Part shown: one piece after another, positions 10,614 through 22,789 of the stretch | How positions within the stretch are numbered: the first letter of the stretch is position 1 | How the letters are laid out: each line of letters begins with the position of its first letter | Assembly (NCBI GenBank): GCA_946800325.1 | Contig: OX326959.1 | Location: 38,120,908 to 38,184,907 of the forward strand | Source: Luzula sylvatica | Lineage: Eukaryota > Streptophyta > Magnoliopsida > Poales > Juncaceae | Reading direction: 5' to 3' | Length of the DNA: 64,000 bases | Position numbers and translations under genes: made by a program | The notes under the pieces: model-generated | What the model saw: the letters and a program-made list of their open reading frames with translations, nothing else | The model's database searches: none | Told to the model about the DNA's origin: nothing

Positions 10614-12701
10614 GATATTTTTTAGGGTGTTAGACTTCAGTTTTTGATTTTTTGCAAAAAAATGGAAAAATTCAAATTTGTATGTGTTAGTCTTCAATCA
10701 CGGAATTTTTTGGGAAAAACATGAAAAATGAAGTATTTTGCTCATTTTAGAGAACTATTTTGGTATTTTTCAGAAAAAATGATAATTGATATTTTTGAAG
10801 GTGTTAGACTTCAGTTTTTTATTTTTTGCAAAAAATTGGAAAAATTGAAATTTGTATGTGTTAGTCTTCAATCACGGAATGTTTTGAGAAAATCATGAAA
10901 AATGAAGTATTTTGCTCATTTTAGAGAACTATTTTGGTCTTTTTTAGAAAAATGATAATTGATATTTTTGAAGGTGTTAGACTTCAGTTTTTGATTTTTG
11001 GCAAAAAATAGGAAAAATTGAAATTTGTATGTGTTAGTCTTCAATCACGGAATTTTTTGAGAAAAACATGAAAAATGAAGTATTTTGCTCATTTTAGAGA
11101 ACTATTTTGGTCTTTTTCAGAAAAAATGATAATTGATATTTTTGAAGGTGTTAGGCTTCAGTTTTTTATTTTTTGCAAAAAATTGGAAAAATAGAAATTT
11201 GTATGTGTTAGTCTACAATCACGGAATTTTTTGAGAAAAACATGAAAAATGAAGTATTTTGCTCATTTTAGAGAACAATTTTGGTATTTTTCAGAAAAAA
11301 TGATAATTGATATTTTTGAAGGTGTTAGACTTCAGTTTTTTATTTTTTGCAAAAAATTGGAAAAATAGAAATTTGTATGTGTTAGTCTTCAATCACGAAA
11401 TTTTTTGAGAAAAACATAAAAAATGAAGTATTTTACTCATTATAGAGATCTATTTTGGTCTTTTTTAGAAAAAATGATAATTGATATTTTTGAAGGTGTT
11501 AGACTTCAGTTTTTGATTTTTTACAAAAAATTGGAAAAATAGAAATTTGTATGTGTTAGTCTTCAATCACGACGTTTTTTGAGAAAAACATGAAAAATGA
11601 GGTATTTTGCTCATTTTAGAGAACTATTTTGGTCATTTTTAGAAAAAATGATAATTGATATTTTTGAAGGTGTTAGACTTCAGTTTTTGATTTTATGCAA
11701 AAAATAGGAAAAATAGAAATTTGTATGTGTTAGTCTTCAATCCCGGAGTTTTTTGAGAAAAACATGAAAAATGAAGTATTTTGCTCATTTTAGAGAACTA
11801 TTTTTGCCTTTTTTAGAAAAAATGATAATTGATATTTTTTATGGTGTTAGACTTCAGTTTTTGATTTTATGCAAAAAGTAGGAAAAATAGAAATTTGTAT
11901 GTGTTAGTCTTCAATCCCGGAGTTTTTTTGAGAAAAACATGAAAAATGAAGTATTTTGCTCATTTCTGGAGAACTATTTTGGTGTTTTTTAGAAATAATG
12001 ATAATTGATATTTTTGAAGGTGTTAGACTTCAGTTTTTTATTTTTTGCAAAAAATTGGAAAAATTGAAATTTGTATGTGTTAGTCTTCAATCACGGAATG
12101 TTTTGAGAAAATCATGAAAAATGAAGTATTTTGCTCATTTTAGAGAACTATTTTGGTCTTTTTTAGAAAAATGATAATTGATATTTTTGAAGGTGTTAGA
12201 CTTCAGTTTTTGATTTTTGGCAAAAAATAGGAAAAATTGAAATTTGTATGTGTTAGTCTTCAATCACGGATTTTTTTGAGAAAATCATGAAAAATGAAGT
12301 ATTTTGCTCATTTTAGAGAACTATTTTGGTCTTTTTTAGAAAAAATGATAATTGATATTTTTGAAGGTGTTAGACTTCAGTTTTTGATTTTATGCAAAAA
12401 ATAGGAAAAATAGAAATTTGTATGTGTTAGTCTTCAATCCCGGAGTTTTTTGAGAAAAACATGAAAAATGAAGTATTTTGCCCATTTTAGAGAACTATTT
12501 TGGTCTTTTTTAGAAAAAATGATAATTGATATTTTTGAAGGTGTTAGACTTCAGTTTTTGATTTTTTTCAAAAAATAGGAAAAATAGAAATTTGTATATG
12601 TTAGTCTTCAATCACGGAGTTTTTTGAGAAAAACATGAAAAATGAAGTATTTTGCTTATTTTAGAGAACTATTTTGGACTCTTTTAGAAAAAATTATAAT
12701 T
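10614..12701 (+). repeat. Family B HOR, reference 12-mer
   Basis: 2,088 bp, exactly 12 x 174. Order: b1 tttagggtg/tcaaattt; b2 aatgttttgag; b3 ttttggc/cacggaatt/tttttcag; b4 gttaggcttcag/gaacaatttt; b5 cacgaaatt/cataaaaa/tatagagatct; b6 ttttac/cacgacg/gaggtatt; b7 ttttatgc/cccgg/tttttgcc; b8 tttatggtg/aaaaagtagg/catttctggag; b9 like b2; b10 ttttggc/cacggattttttt; b11 ttttatgc/cccgg/tttgccc; b12 tttttttc/tatatgtt/ggactc. The tttagggtg start marks each new B unit. Confidence 0.88.
11309..11482 (+). repeat. Highly marked family B monomer b5
   Basis: This monomer type has a cluster of private changes: cacgaaatt, cataaaaaatg, tttactcattatag and agatctattttgg, which creates a BglII-type AGATCT at 11446-11451. 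It recurs in the units beginning 14267, 16355 (twice), 20356 and 27314, so it is a good tag for tracing how family B blocks were copied. Confidence 0.82.
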
Positions 12702-14266
12702 GATATTTTTTAGGGTGTTAGACTTCAGTTTTTGATTTTTTGCAAAAAAATGGAAAAATTCAAATTTGTATGTGTTAGTCTTCAATCACGGAATTTTTTG
12801 GGAAAAACATGAAAAATGAAGTATTTTGCTCATTTTAGAGAACTATTTTGGTATTTTTCAGAAAAAATGATAATTGATATTTTTGAAGGTGTTAGACTTC
12901 AGTTTTTTATTTTTTGCAAAAAATTGGAAAAATTGAAATTTGTATGTGTTAGTCTTCAATCACGGAATGTTTTGAGAAAATCATGAAAAATGAAGTATTT
13001 TGCTCATTTTAGAGAACTATTTTGGTCTTTTTTAGAAAAATGATAATTGATATTTTTGAAGGTGTTAGACTTCAGTTTTTGATTTTTGGCAAAAAATAGG
13101 AAAAATTGAAATTTGTATGTGTTAGTCTTCAATCACGGAATTTTTTGAGAAAAACATGAAAAATGAAGTATTTTGCTCATTTTAGAGAACTATTTTGGTC
13201 TTTTTCAGAAAAAATGATAATTGATATTTTTGAAGGTGTTAGGCTTCAGTTTTTTATTTTTTGCAAAAAATTGGAAAAATTGAAATTTGTATGTGTTAGT
13301 CTTCAATCACGGAATGTTTTGAGAAAATCATGAAAAATGAAGTATTTTGCTCATTTTAGAGAACTATTTTGGTCTTTTTTAGAAAAATGATAATTGATAT
13401 TTTTGAAGGTGTTAGACTTCAGTTTTTGATTTTTGGCAAAAAATAGGAAAAATTGAAATTTGTATGTGTTAGTCTTCAATCACGGAATTTTTTGAGAAAA
13501 ACATGAAAAATGAAGTATTTTGCTCATTTTAGAGAACTATTTTGGTCTTTTTCAGAAAAAATGATAATTGATATTTTTGAAGGTGTTAGGCTTCAGTTTT
13601 TTATTTTTTGCAAAAAATTGGAAAAATAGAAATTTGTATGTGTTAGTCTTCAATCACGGAATTTTTTGAGAAAAACATGAAAAATGAAGTATTTTGCTCA
13701 TTTTAGAGAACTATTTTGGTCTTTTTTAGAAAAAATGATAATTGATATTTTTGAAGGTGTTAGACTTCAGTTTTTGATTTTATGCAAAAAATAGGAAAAA
13801 TAGAAATTTGTATGTGTTAGTCTTCAATCCCGGAGTTTTTTGAGAAAAACATGAAAAATGAAGTATTTTGCTCATTTTAGAGAACTATTTTGGTCTTTTT
13901 TAGAAAAAATGATAATTGATATTTTTTAAGGTGTTAGACTTCAGTTTTTGATTTTATGCAAAAAATAGGAAAAATAGAAATTTGTATGTGTTAGTCTTCA
14001 ATCCCGGAGTTTTTTTGAGAAAAACATGAAAAATGAAGTATTTTGCTCATTTTAGAGAACTATTTTGGTCTTTTTTAGAAAAAATGATAATTGATATTTT
14101 TGAAGGTGTTAGACTTCAGTTTTTGATTTTTTGCAAAAAATAGGAAAAATAGAAATTTGTATGTGTTAGTCTTCAATCACGAAGTTTTTGGAGAAAAACA
14201 TTAAAAATGAAGTATTTTGCTTATTTTAGAGAACTATTTTGGACTCTTTTAGAAAAAATTATAATT
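12702..14266 (+). repeat. Family B/A chimeric HOR (9 monomers)
   Basis: 1,565 bp. It opens as family B (b1, b2, b3), adds a hybrid monomer with the gttaggcttcag start of b4 and the aatgttttgag middle of b2, repeats b3 and a b4-like monomer, then ends with three family A monomers (two ttttatgc/cccgg and cacgaagtttttggag). It therefore joins B-type and A-type order inside family B territory. Confidence 0.82.
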
Positions 14267-16354
14267 GATATTTTTTAGGGTGTTAGACTTCAGTTTTTGA
14301 TTTTTTGCAAAAAAATGGAAAAATTCAAATTTGTATGTGTTAGTCTTCAATCACGGAATTTTTTGGGAAAAACATGAAAAATGAAGTATTTTGCTCATTT
14401 TAGAGAACTATTTTGGTATTTTTCAGAAAAAATGATAATTGATATTTTTGAAGGTGTTAGACTTCAGTTTTTTATTTTTTGCAAAAAATTGGAAAAATTG
14501 AAATTTGTATGTGTTAGTCTTCAATCACGGAATGTTTTGAGAAAATCATGAAAAATGAAGTATTTTGCTCATTTTAGAGAACTATTTTGGTCTTTTTTAG
14601 AAAAATGATAATTGATATTTTTGAAGGTGTTAGACTTCAGTTTTTGATTTTTGGCAAAAAATAGGAAAAATTGAAATTTGTATGTGTTAGTCTTCAATCA
14701 CGGAATTTTTTGAGAAAAACATGAAAAATGAAGTATTTTGCTCATTTTAGAGAACTATTTTGGTCTTTTTCAGAAAAAATGATAATTGATATTTTTGAAG
14801 GTGTTAGGCTTCAGTTTTTTATTTTTTGCAAAAAATTGGAAAAATAGAAATTTGTATGTGTTAGTCTTCAATCACGGAATTTTTTGAGAAAAACATGAAA
14901 AATGAAGTATTTTGCTCATTTTAGAGAACAATTTTGGTATTTTTCAGAAAAAATGATAATTGATATTTTTGAAGGTGTTAGACTTCAGTTTTTTATTTTT
15001 TGCAAAAAATTGGAAAAATAGAAATTTGTATGTGTTAGTCTTCAATCACGAAATTTTTTGAGAAAAACATAAAAAATGAAGTATTTTACTCATTATAGAG
15101 ATCTATTTTGGTCTTTTTTAGAAAAAATGATAATTGATATTTTTGAAGGTGCTAGACTTCAGTTTTTGATTTTTTACAAAAAATTGGAAAAATAGAAATT
15201 TGTATGTGTTAGTCTTCAATCACGACGTTTTTTGAGAAAAACATGAAAAATGAGGTATTTTGCTCATTTTAGAGAACTATTTTGGTCATTTTTAGAAAAA
15301 ATGATAATTGATATTTTTGAAGGTGTTAGACTTCAGTTTTTGATTTTATGCAAAAAATAGGAAAAATAGAAATTTGTATGTGTTAGTCTTCAATCCCGGA
15401 GTTTTTTGAGAAAAACATGAAAAATGAAGTATTTTGCTCATTTTAGAGAACTATTTTTGCCTTTTTTAGAAAAAATGATAATTGATATTTTTTATGGTGT
15501 TAGACTTCAGTTTTTGATTTTATGCAAAAAGTAGGAAAAATAGAAATTTGTATGTGTTAGTCTTCAATCCCGGAGTTTTTTTGAGAAAAACATGAAAAAT
15601 GAAGTATTTTGCTCATTTCTGGAGAACTATTTTGGTGTTTTTTAGAAATAATGATAATTGATATTTTTGAAGGTGTTAGACTTCAGTTTTTTATTTTTTG
15701 CAAAAAATTGGAAAAATTGAAATTTGTATGTGTTAGTCTTCAATCACGGAATGTTTTGAGAAAATCATGAAAAATGAAGTATTTTGCTCATTTTAGAGAA
15801 CTATTTTGGTCTTTTTTAGAAAAATGATAATTGATATTTTTGAAGGTGTTAGACTTCAGTTTTTGATTTTTGGCAAAAAATAGGAAAAATTGAAATTTGT
15901 ATGTGTTAGTCTTCAATCACGGATTTTTTTGAGAAAATCATGAAAAATGAAGTATTTTGCTCATTTTAGAGAACTATTTTGGTCTTTTTTAGAAAAAATG
16001 ATAATTGATATTTTTGAAGGTGTTAGACTTCAGTTTTTGATTTTATGCAAAAAATAGGAAAAATAGAAATTTGTATGTGTTAGTCTTCAATCCCGGAGTT
16101 TTTTGAGAAAAACATGAAAAATGAAGTATTTTGCCCATTTTAGAGAACTATTTTGGTCTTTTTTAGAAAAAATGATAATTGATATTTTTGAAGGTGTTAG
16201 ACTTCAGTTTTTGATTTTTTTCAAAAAATAGGAAAAATAGAAATTTGTATATGTTAGTCTTCAATCACGGAGTTTTTTGAGAAAAACATGAAAAATGAAG
16301 TATTTTGCTTATTTTAGAGAACTATTTTGGACTCTTTTAGAAAAAATTATAATT
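14267..16354 (+). repeat. Family B HOR, 12-mer copy
   Basis: 2,088 bp, the same length and order as 10614-12701. It includes the b5 agatct monomer, the b8 catttctggag monomer and the closing tttttttc/tatatgtt monomer. Few differences are visible, for example gaaggtgctagac in b6 near 15150. Confidence 0.87.
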
Positions 16355-19300
16355 GATATTTTTTAGGGTGTTAGACTTCAGTTTTTGATTTTTTGCAAAA
16401 AAATGGAAAAATTCAAATTTGTATGTGTTAGTCTTCAATCACGGAATTTTTTGGGAAAAACATGAAAAATGAAGTATTTTGCTCATTTTAGAGAACTATT
16501 TTGGTATTTTTCGGAAAAAATGATAATTGATATTTTTGAAGGTGTTAGACTTCAGTTTTTTATTTTTTGCAAAAAATTGGAAAAATTGAAATTTGTATGT
16601 GTTAGTCTTCAATCACGGAATGTTTTGAGAAAATCATGAAAAATGAAGTATTTTGCTCATTTTAGAGAACTATTTTGGTCTTTTTTAGAAAAATGATAAT
16701 TGATATTTTTGAAGGTGTTAGACTTCAGTTTTTGATTTTTGGCAAAAAATAGGAAAAATTGAAATTTGTATGTGTTAGTCTTCAATCACGGAATTTTTTG
16801 AGAAAAACATGAAAAATGAAGTATTTTGCTCATTTTAGAGAACTATTTTGGTCTTTTTCAGAAAAAATGATAATTGATATTTTTGAAGGTGTTAGGCTTC
16901 AGTTTTTTATTTTTTGCAAAAAATTGGAAAAATTGAAATTTGTATGTGTTAGTCTTCAATCACGGAATGTTTTGAGAAAATCATGAAAAATGAAGTATTT
17001 TGCTCATTTTAGAGAACTATTTTGGTCTTTTTTAGAAAAATGATAATTGATATTTTTGAAGGTGTTAGACTTCAGTTTTTGATTTTTGGCAAAAAATAGG
17101 AAAAATTGAAATTTGTATGTGTTAGTCTTCAATCACGGAATTTTTTGAGAAAAACATGAAAAATGAAGTATTTTGCTCATTTTAGAGAACTATTTTGGTC
17201 TTTTTCAGAAAAAATGATAATTGATATTTTTGAAGGTGTTAGGCTTCAGTTTTTTATTTTTTGCAAAAAATTGGAAAAATAGAAATTTGTATGTGTTAGT
17301 CTTCAATCACGGAATTTTTTGAGAAAAACATGAAAAATGAAGTATTTTGCTCATTTTAGAGAACAATTTTGGTATTTTTCAGAAAAAATGATAATTGATA
17401 TTTTTGAAGGTGTTAGACTTCAGTTTTTTATTTTTTGCAAAAAATTGGAAAAATAGAAATTTGTATGTGTTAGTCTTCAATCACGAAATTTTTTGAGAAA
17501 AACATAAAAAATGAAGTATTTTACTCATTATAGAGATCTATTTTGGTCTTTTTTAGAAAAAATGATAATTGATATTTTTGAAGGTGTTAGACTTCAGTTT
17601 TTGATTTTTTACAAAAAATTGGAAAAATAGAAATTTGTATGTGTTAGTCTTCAATCACGACGTTTTTTGAGAAAAACATGAAAAATGAGGTATTTTGCTC
17701 ATTTTAGAGAACTATTTTGGTCATTTTTAGAAAAAATGATAATTGATATTTTTGAAGGTGTTAGACTTCAGTTTTTGATTTTATGCAAAAAATAGGAAAA
17801 ATAGAAATTTGTATGTGTTAGTCTTCAATCCCGGAGTTTTTTGAGAAAAACATGAAAAATGAAGTATTTTGCTCGTTTTAGAGAACTATTTTTGCCTTTT
17901 TTAGAAAAAATGATAATTGATATTTTTTATGGTGTTAGACTTCAGTTTTTGATTTTATGCAAAAAGTAGGAAAAATAGAAATTTGTATGTGTTAGTCTTC
18001 AATCCCGGAGTTTTTTTGAGAAAAACATGAAAAATGAAGTATTTTGCTCATTTCTGGAGAACTATTTTGGTGTTTTTTAGAAATAATGATAATTGATATT
18101 TTTGAAGGTGTTAGACTTCAGTTTTTTATTTTTTGCAAAAAATTGGAAAAATTGAAATTTGTATGTGTTAGTCTTCAATCACGGAATGTTTTGAGAAAAT
18201 CATGAAAAATGAAGTATTTTGCTCATTTTAGAGAACTATTTTGGTCTTTTTTAGAAAAATGATAATTGATATTTTTGAAGGTGTTAGACTTCAGTTTTTG
18301 ATTTTTGGCAAAAAATAGGAAAAATTGAAATTTGTATGTGTTAGTCTTCAATCACGGAATTTTTTGAGAAAAACATGAAAAATGAAGTATTTTGCTCATT
18401 TTAGAGAACTATTTTGGTCTTTTTCAGAAAAAATGATAATTGATATTTTTGAAGGTGTTAGGCTTCAGTTTTTTATTTTTTGCAAAAAATTGGAAAAATT
18501 GAAATTTGTATGTGTTAGTCTTCAATCACGGAATGTTTTGAGAAAATCATGAAAAATGAAGTATTTTGCTCATTTTAGAGAACTATTTTGGTCTTTTTTA
18601 GAAAAATGATAATTGATATTTTTGAAGGTGTTAGACTTCAGTTTTTGATTTTTGGCAAAAAATAGGAAAAATTGAAATTTGTATGTGTTAGTCTTCAATC
18701 ACGGAATTTTTTGAGAAAAACATGAAAAATGAAGTATTTTGCTCATTTTAGAGAACTATTTTGGTCTTTTTCAGAAAAAATGATAATTGATATTTTTGAA
18801 GGTGTTAGGCTTCAGTTTTTTATTTTTTGCAAAAAATTGGAAAAATAGAAATTTGTATGTGTTAGTCTTCAATCACGGAATTTTTTGAGAAAAACATGAA
18901 AAATGAAGTATTTTGCTCATTTTAGAGAACAATTTTGGTATTTTTCAGAAAAAATGATAATTGATATTTTTGAAGGTGTTAGACTTCAGTTTTTTATTTT
19001 TTGCAAAAAATTGGAAAAATAGAAATTTGTATGTGTTAGTCTTCAATCACGAAATTTTTTGAGAAAAACATAAAAAATGAAGTATTTTACTCATTATAGA
19101 GATCTATTTTGGTCTTTTTTAGAAAAAATGATAATTGATATTTTTGAAGGTGCTAGACTTCAGTTTTTGATTTTTTACAAAAAATTGGAAAAATAGAAAT
19201 TTGTATGTGTTAGTCTTCAATCACGACGTTTTTTGAGAAAAACATGAAAAATGAGGTATTTTGCTCATTTTAGAGAACTATTTTGGTCATTTTTAGAAAA

Positions 19301-20355
19301 AATGATAATTGATATTTTTGAAGGTGTTAGACTTCAGTTTTTGATTTTATGCAAAAAATAGGAAAAATAGAAATTTGTATGTGTTAGTCTTCAATCCCGG
19401 AGTTTTTTGAGAAAAACATGAAAAATGAAGTATTTTGCTCATTTTAGAGAACTATTTTTGCCTTTTTTAGAAAAAATGATAATTGATATTTTTTATGGTG
19501 TTAGACTTCAGTTTTTGATTTTATGCAAAAAGTAGGAAAAATAGAAATTTGTATGTGTTAGTCTTCAATCCCGGAGTTTTTTTGAGAAAAACATGAAAAA
19601 TGAAGTATTTTGCTCATTTCTGGAGAACTATTTTGGTGTTTTTTAGAAATAATGATAATTGATATTTTTGAAGGTGTTAGACTTCAGTTTTTTATTTTTT
19701 GCAAAAAATTGGAAAAATTGAAATTTGTATGTGTTAGTCTTCAATCACGGAATGTTTTGAGAAAATCATGAAAAATGAAGTATTTTGCTCATTTTAGAGA
19801 ACTATTTTGGTCTTTTTTAGAAAAATGATAATTGATATTTTTGAAGGTGTTAGACTTCAGTTTTTGATTTTTGGCAAAAAATAGGAAAAATTGAAATTTG
19901 TATGTGTTAGTCTTCAATCACGGATTTTTTTGAGAAAATCATGAAAAATGAAGTATTTTGCTCATTTTAGAGAACTATTTTGGTCTTTTTTAGAAAAAAT
20001 GATAATTGATATTTTTGAAGGTGTTAGACTTCAGTTTTTGATTTTATGCAAAAAATAGGAAAAATAGAAATTTGTATGTGTTAGTCTTCAATCCCGGAGT
20101 TTTTTGAGAAAAACATGAAAAATGAAGTATTTTGCCCATTTTAGAGAACTATTTTGGTCTTTTTTAGAAAAAATGATAATTGATATTTTTGAAGGTGTTA
20201 GACTTCAGTTTTTGATTTTTTTCAAAAAATAGGAAAAATAGAAATTTGTATATGTTAGTCTTCAATCACGGAGTTTTTTGAGAAAAACATGAAAAATGAA
20301 GTATTTTGCTTATTTTAGAGAACTATTTTGGACTCTTTTAGAAAAAATTATAATT
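16355..20355 (+). repeat. Family B HOR with nested duplication (23 monomers)
   Basis: 4,001 bp between successive tttagggtg starts. The order is b1, b2, b3, hybrid (gttaggcttcag plus aatgttttgag), b3, b4, b5, b6, b7, b8, b9, b3, hybrid, b3, b4, b5, b6, b7, b8, b9, b10, b11, b12. The b3-to-b9 part occurs twice, so this looks like a 14-mer enlarged by tandem duplication of nine monomers. The b8 catttctggag marker appears at about 18050 and again at about 19616. Confidence 0.82.
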
Positions 20356-22789
20356 GATATTTTTTAGGGTGTTAGACTTCAGTTTTTGATTTTTTGCAAA
20401 AAAATGGAAAAATTCAAATTTGTATGTGTTAGTCTTCAATCACGGAATTTTTTGGGAAAAACATGAAAAATGAAGTATTTTGCTCATTTTAGAGAACTAT
20501 TTTGGTATTTTTCAGAAAAAATGATAATTGATATTTTTGAAGGTGTTAGACTTCAGTTTTTTATTTTTTGCAAAAAATTGGAAAAATTGAAATTTGTATG
20601 TGTTAGTCTTCAATCACGGAATGTTTTGAGAAAATCATGAAAAATGAAGTATTTTGCTCATTTTAGAGAACTATTTTGGTCTTTTTTAGAAAAATGATAA
20701 TTGATATTTTTGAAGGTGTTAGACTTCAGTTTTTGATTTTTGGCAAAAAATAGGAAAAATTGAAATTTGTATGTGTTAGTCTTCAATCACGGAATTTTTT
20801 GAGAAAAACATGAAAAATAAAGTATTTTGCTCATTTTAGAGAACTATTTTGGTCTTTTTCAGAAAAAATTATAATTGATATTTTTGAAGGTGTTAGGCTT
20901 CAGTTTTTTATTTTTTGCAAAAAATTGGAAAAATTGAAATTTGTATGTGTTAGTCTTCAATCACGGAATGTTTTGAGAAAATCATGAAAAATGAAGTATT
21001 TTGCTCATTTTAGAGAACTATTTTGGTCTTTTTTAGAAAAATGATAATTGATATTTTTGAAGGTGTTAGACTTCAGTTTTTGATTTTTGGCAAAAAATAG
21101 GAAAAATTGAAATTTGTATGTGTTAGTCTTCAATCACGGAATTTTTTGAGAAAAACATGAAAAATGAAGTATTTTGCTCATTTTAGAGAACTATTTTGGT
21201 CTTTTTCAGAAAAAATGATAATTGATATTTTTGAAGGTGTTAGGCTTCAGTTTTTTATTTTTTGCAAAAAATTGGAAAAATAGAAATTTGTATGTGTTAG
21301 TCTTCAATCACGGAATTTTTTGAGAAAAACATGAAAAATGAAGTATTTTGCTCATTTTAGAGAACAATTTTGGTATTTTTCAGAAAAAATGATAATTGAT
21401 ATTTTTGAAGGTGTTAGACTTCAGTTTTTTATTTTTTGCAAAAAATTGGAAAAATAGAAATTTGTATGTGTTAGTCTTCAATCACGAAATTTTTTGAGAA
21501 AAACATAAAAAATGAAGTATTTTACTCATTATAGAGATCTATTTTGGTCTTTTTTAGAAAAAATGATAATTGATATTTTTGAAGGTGTTAGACTTCAGTT
21601 TTTGATTTTTTACAAAAAATTGGAAAAATAGAAATTTGTATGTGTTAGTCTTCAATCACGACGTTTTTTGAGAAAAACATGAAAAATGAGGTATTTTGCT
21701 CATTTTAGAGAACTATTTTGGTCATTTTTAGAAAAAATGATAATTGATATTTTTGAAGGTGTTAGACTTCAGTTTTTGATTTTATGCAAAAAATAGGAAA
21801 AATAGAAATTTGTATGTGTTAGTCTTCAATCCCGGAGTTTTTTGAGAAAAACATGAAAAATGAAGTATTTTGCTCATTTTAGAGAACTATTTTTGCCTTT
21901 TTTAGAAAAAATGATAATTGATATTTTTTATGGTGTTAGACTTCAGTTTTTGATTTTATGCAAAAAGTAGGAAAAATAGAAATTTGTATGTGTTAGTCTT
22001 CAATCCCGGAGTTTTTTTGAGAAAAACATGAAAAATGAAGTATTTTGCTCATTTCTGGAGAACTATTTTGGTGTTTTTTAGAAATAATGATAATTGATAT
22101 TTTTGAAGGTGTTAGACTTCAGTTTTTTATTTTTTGCAAAAAATTGGAAAAATTGAAATTTGTATGTGTTAGTCTTCAATCACGGAATGTTTTGAGAAAA
22201 TCATGAAAAATGAAGTATTTTGCTCATTTTAGAGAACTATTTTGGTCTTTTTTAGAAAAATGATAATTGATATTTTTGAAGGTGTTAGACTTCAGTTTTT
22301 GATTTTTGGCAAAAAATAGGAAAAATTGAAATTTGTATGTGTTAGTCTTCAATCACGGATTTTTTTGAGAAAATCATGAAAAATGAAGTATTTTGCTCAT
22401 TTTAGAGAACTATTTTGGTCTTTTTTAGAAAAAATGATAATTGATATTTTTGAAGGTGTTAGACTTCAGTTTTTGATTTTATGCAAAAAATAGGAAAAAT
22501 AGAAATTTGTATGTGTTAGTCTTCAATCCCGGAGTTTTTTGAGAAAAACATGAAAAATGAAGTATTTTGCCCATTTTAGAGAACTATTTTGGTCTTTTTT
22601 AGAAAAAATGATAATTGATATTTTTGAAGGTGTTAGACTTCAGTTTTTGATTTTTTTCAAAAAATAGGAAAAATAGAAATTTGTATATGTTAGTCTTCAA
22701 TCACGGAGTTTTTTGAGAAAAACATGAAAAATGAAGTATTTTGCTCATTTTAGAGAACTATTTTGGACCCTTTTAGAAAAAGGATAATT
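20356..22789 (+). repeat. Family B HOR (14 monomers) ending at the B/C junction
   Basis: 2,434 bp. The order is b1, b2, b3, hybrid, b3, b4 to b12. This is the 12-mer plus the b3/hybrid pair and equals the 23-mer without its nine-monomer duplication. The last monomer starts as b12 (tttttttc, tatatgtt) but ends as the family A tatatgtt monomer (ggaccc, aaaaagg). That mosaic monomer is the switch to family C. Confidence 0.82.

Noticed and set aside
10622..10627. TTAGGG telomere-like hexamer
   Set aside because: It is a single hexamer created by an a-to-g change in the ttttaagg box and copied with the HOR. It is never in tandem, so it is not telomeric repeat.
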